From contig JAXLYE010000023.1 of the NCBI GenBank assembly GCA_046351595.1, forward strand, positions 1-6,471: a stretch of DNA of 6,471 nucleotides, in the 5' to 3' direction. Positions within the stretch are counted from its first letter, which is position 1. Each line of letters opens with the position of its first letter. The stretch comes from JAXLYE01 sp046351595. Its GTDB lineage: Bacteria > Myxococcota_A > Polyangia > Palsa-1104 > JAEUJZ01. The notes below the pieces were generated by a model. It made no database searches. It was not told the DNA's origin and saw only the letters and a list, made by a program, of their open reading frames with translations. The translations under genes and the position numbers were made by a program. Of this stretch, positions 5,242-6,471 are shown in pieces.

Positions 5242-6471
5242 TCTGCGGATCCGTCCCCGTCCCCTGCATACCTGCGCCGGCTCCTCCTCTTTCTGGGTCT
5301 GGTCGCTTTCTTCGATGGCTACGATCTGTTTGCAATCTCGCAGACGCTCCCCGAGCTGCGCCGCACCTTCGCGCTGACACCGGCCGCGGGCAGCCGCCTG
5401 CTGGCGCTCGCGAACCTGGGAACGATAGCCGCGTACCTCATGGTGCGGCTGGCGGATCGCTGGGGGCGGCGGCCGGTGCTCACCCTGTGCCTGGTCGGCT
5501 ACTCCGGGGCGTCGCTGCTGTCGGGCGTGGCGCCGAGCAGCGGCGTGTTCCTGGTGGGCCAGATCGCGGTCCGCCTGTTCCTGATCAGCGCGCTCGCGCT
5601 GGCGGTCCTGTACGCGACCGAGGAGTTTCCGGCCGAGCGCCGCGGCCGCACGATCGCGCTCATCCAGGCGTGCTTCAGCGTGGGCGCCATCGGCTGCGCG
5701 GCCGTGACCCCGCGCCTTTTGCAGACGGGGCTCGGCTGGCGCGCGGTGTACCTGTTTGGGGCCTCGTCGATCGGCCTGCTGCTGTTTGCCGCTCGCGGCC
5801 TGCGCGAGACCGGGCGCTTTTTGCGCACCGCGCAGCGACCCGCGCATCGGCCGCCGCTCTTGCCGCAGCTGCCGCGCGCGCCCCACCGCAAGCGGGTGCT
5901 GCAGCTCGCGAGCGTCTGGCTGGTGACGTTTTTGTGCAACCAGAGCGCGGTGGTGTTCTGGAAGGAATATGCGCAGGCCGAGCGCGGCCTGAGCAGCCAG
6001 CGCATCGGCGCCTGGATGGCGCTCGCCGCCGTCGGGGCGCTGCCGCTGGTGGTGCTGGCGGGCCGCCTCATCGACGGGCTGGGACGGCGCCGCGCGGCGG
6101 TGGTGATCTACGGGCTGACGGCGCTCGGCGTGCTCGGCGCCTATACGCAGGTTCCGGAGCCGCTGCTGCCGGGCGCGATGCTGCTGCTGATCGGGGGGAT
6201 GGCCGCGGCGGTGACGCTGCTCAGCACCTGGACCGCCGAGAGCTTCCCGACCGCGCTGCGCGGCGACTGCTTCGGCTGGGCCAACAGCCTGCTCGGTCGC
6301 CTGGGCTTCGTGCTGGCGCCGCTCCTGGTGGCCGAGCTGGTCCCGGCGCTGGGGTGGCGTCGCACGCTCCTTCTGTCGGCCGCATTCCCGGCCGTCGCGC
6401 TCCTGCTCATCCTGTGGTGGCTCCCCGAGACCGCCGGCAGCGAGCTCGATGCCGCAACGGCGCCGGAGGCT
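5239..6471 (+). CDS. MFS transporter, 3' end cut by window
   Basis: A major facilitator superfamily inner-membrane carrier, open for 411 codons to the window edge without a stop. All twelve helices seem present, roughly at residues 15-34, 53-71, 79-97, 103-126, 139-158, 165-186, 219-241, 256-274, 285-302, 308-330, 350-368 and 375-395. Diagnostic motifs are FFDGYDLFAIS in helix 1, the loop 2-3 motif ADRWGRRP (72-79), YATEEFPAERRGR after helix 4, the repeated loop motif GRLIDGLGRRR (275-285), AESFPTALRG (333-342) and PETAG (396-400). These resemble the aromatic-acid/sugar porter side of the superfamily, so an organic acid or sugar substrate with proton coupling is plausible but not established. 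The central loop (about 187-218) is Arg/Pro rich. The start is uncertain: GTG at 5239 gives a normal length, while an in-frame ATG at 5158 would add 27 residues; neither has a clear ribosome site. Only a short C-terminal tail should be missing. Confidence 0.92.
   Translation, partial: MSADPSPSPAYLRRLLLFLGLVAFFDGYDLFAISQTLPELRRTFALTPAAGSRLLALANLGTIAAYLMVRLADRWGRRPVLTLCLVGYSGASLLSGVAPSSGVFLVGQIAVRLFLISALALAVLYATEEFPAERRGRTIALIQACFSVGAIGCAAVTPRLLQTGLGWRAVYLFGASSIGLLLFAARGLRETGRFLRTAQRPAHRPPLLPQLPRAPHRKRVLQLASVWLVTFLCNQSAVVFWKEYAQAERGLSSQRIGAWMALAAVGALPLVVLAGRLIDGLGRRRAAVVIYGLTALGVLGAYTQVPEPLLPGAMLLLIGGMAAAVTLLSTWTAESFPTALRGDCFGWANSLLGRLGFVLAPLLVAELVPALGWRRTLLLSAAFPAVALLLILWWLPETAGSELDAATAPEA

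Noticed and set aside
5224..6071. Minus-strand open frames (5224-5886 and 5499-6071) antisense to the transporter
   Set aside because: The plus strand encodes twelve hydrophobic helices with MFS motifs, and the antisense products are charged low-complexity shadows.

Overview
The window is GC-rich DNA (roughly two thirds G+C by eye) with strong GC3 codon bias, GTG and TTG starts, long spurious antisense open frames and mostly single-gene transcription units. Together with an orphan zinc-ribbon/beta-propeller protein and a small secreted cysteine-rich protein, this suggests a large-genome Gram-negative bacterium. A myxobacterium or related deltaproteobacterial lineage is my best guess, but that is inference from style and not from a marker gene. 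I see no rRNA, tRNA, CRISPR array, transposase or phage gene.

Layout. (1) Bases 81-1679, minus strand: a roughly 532-residue protein with an unrecognised N-terminal region, a four-cysteine zinc ribbon and a C-terminal WD40-like propeller. (2) A 270-base divergent intergenic region, then at 1951-2499, plus strand, a small exported protein with a Sec signal peptide and six cysteines in the mature part. (3) A regulator-enzyme pair: a LysR-type regulator on the minus strand (2552-3457) faces a YcaC-type isochorismatase-fold hydrolase on the plus strand (3633-4259). The 175-base region between them holds a clear near-palindrome at 3465-3490, a weak promoter and a hexamer tandem repeat. (4) 4414-4926, plus strand: a GNAT N-acetyltransferase with a TTG start, preceded by a possible 15-codon leader ORF whose stop overlaps that start. 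(5) A 312-base gap without a recognisable gene, then from 5239 to the window edge a nearly complete 12-helix MFS transporter.

How the genes work together. The best functional unit is LysR plus YcaC: a divergent pair in which the regulator probably binds the shared palindrome, represses itself and controls the hydrolase. The GNAT and MFS genes point the same way as ycaC but are separated by 154 and 312 bases, so co-transcription is possible but not shown. The first two genes appear unrelated to the rest. I found no convincing new multi-gene system. The most useful items for a second look are the LysR operator, the hexamer repeat fused in frame to the hydrolase gene, the candidate leader peptide, and the unusual zinc-ribbon/propeller architecture.
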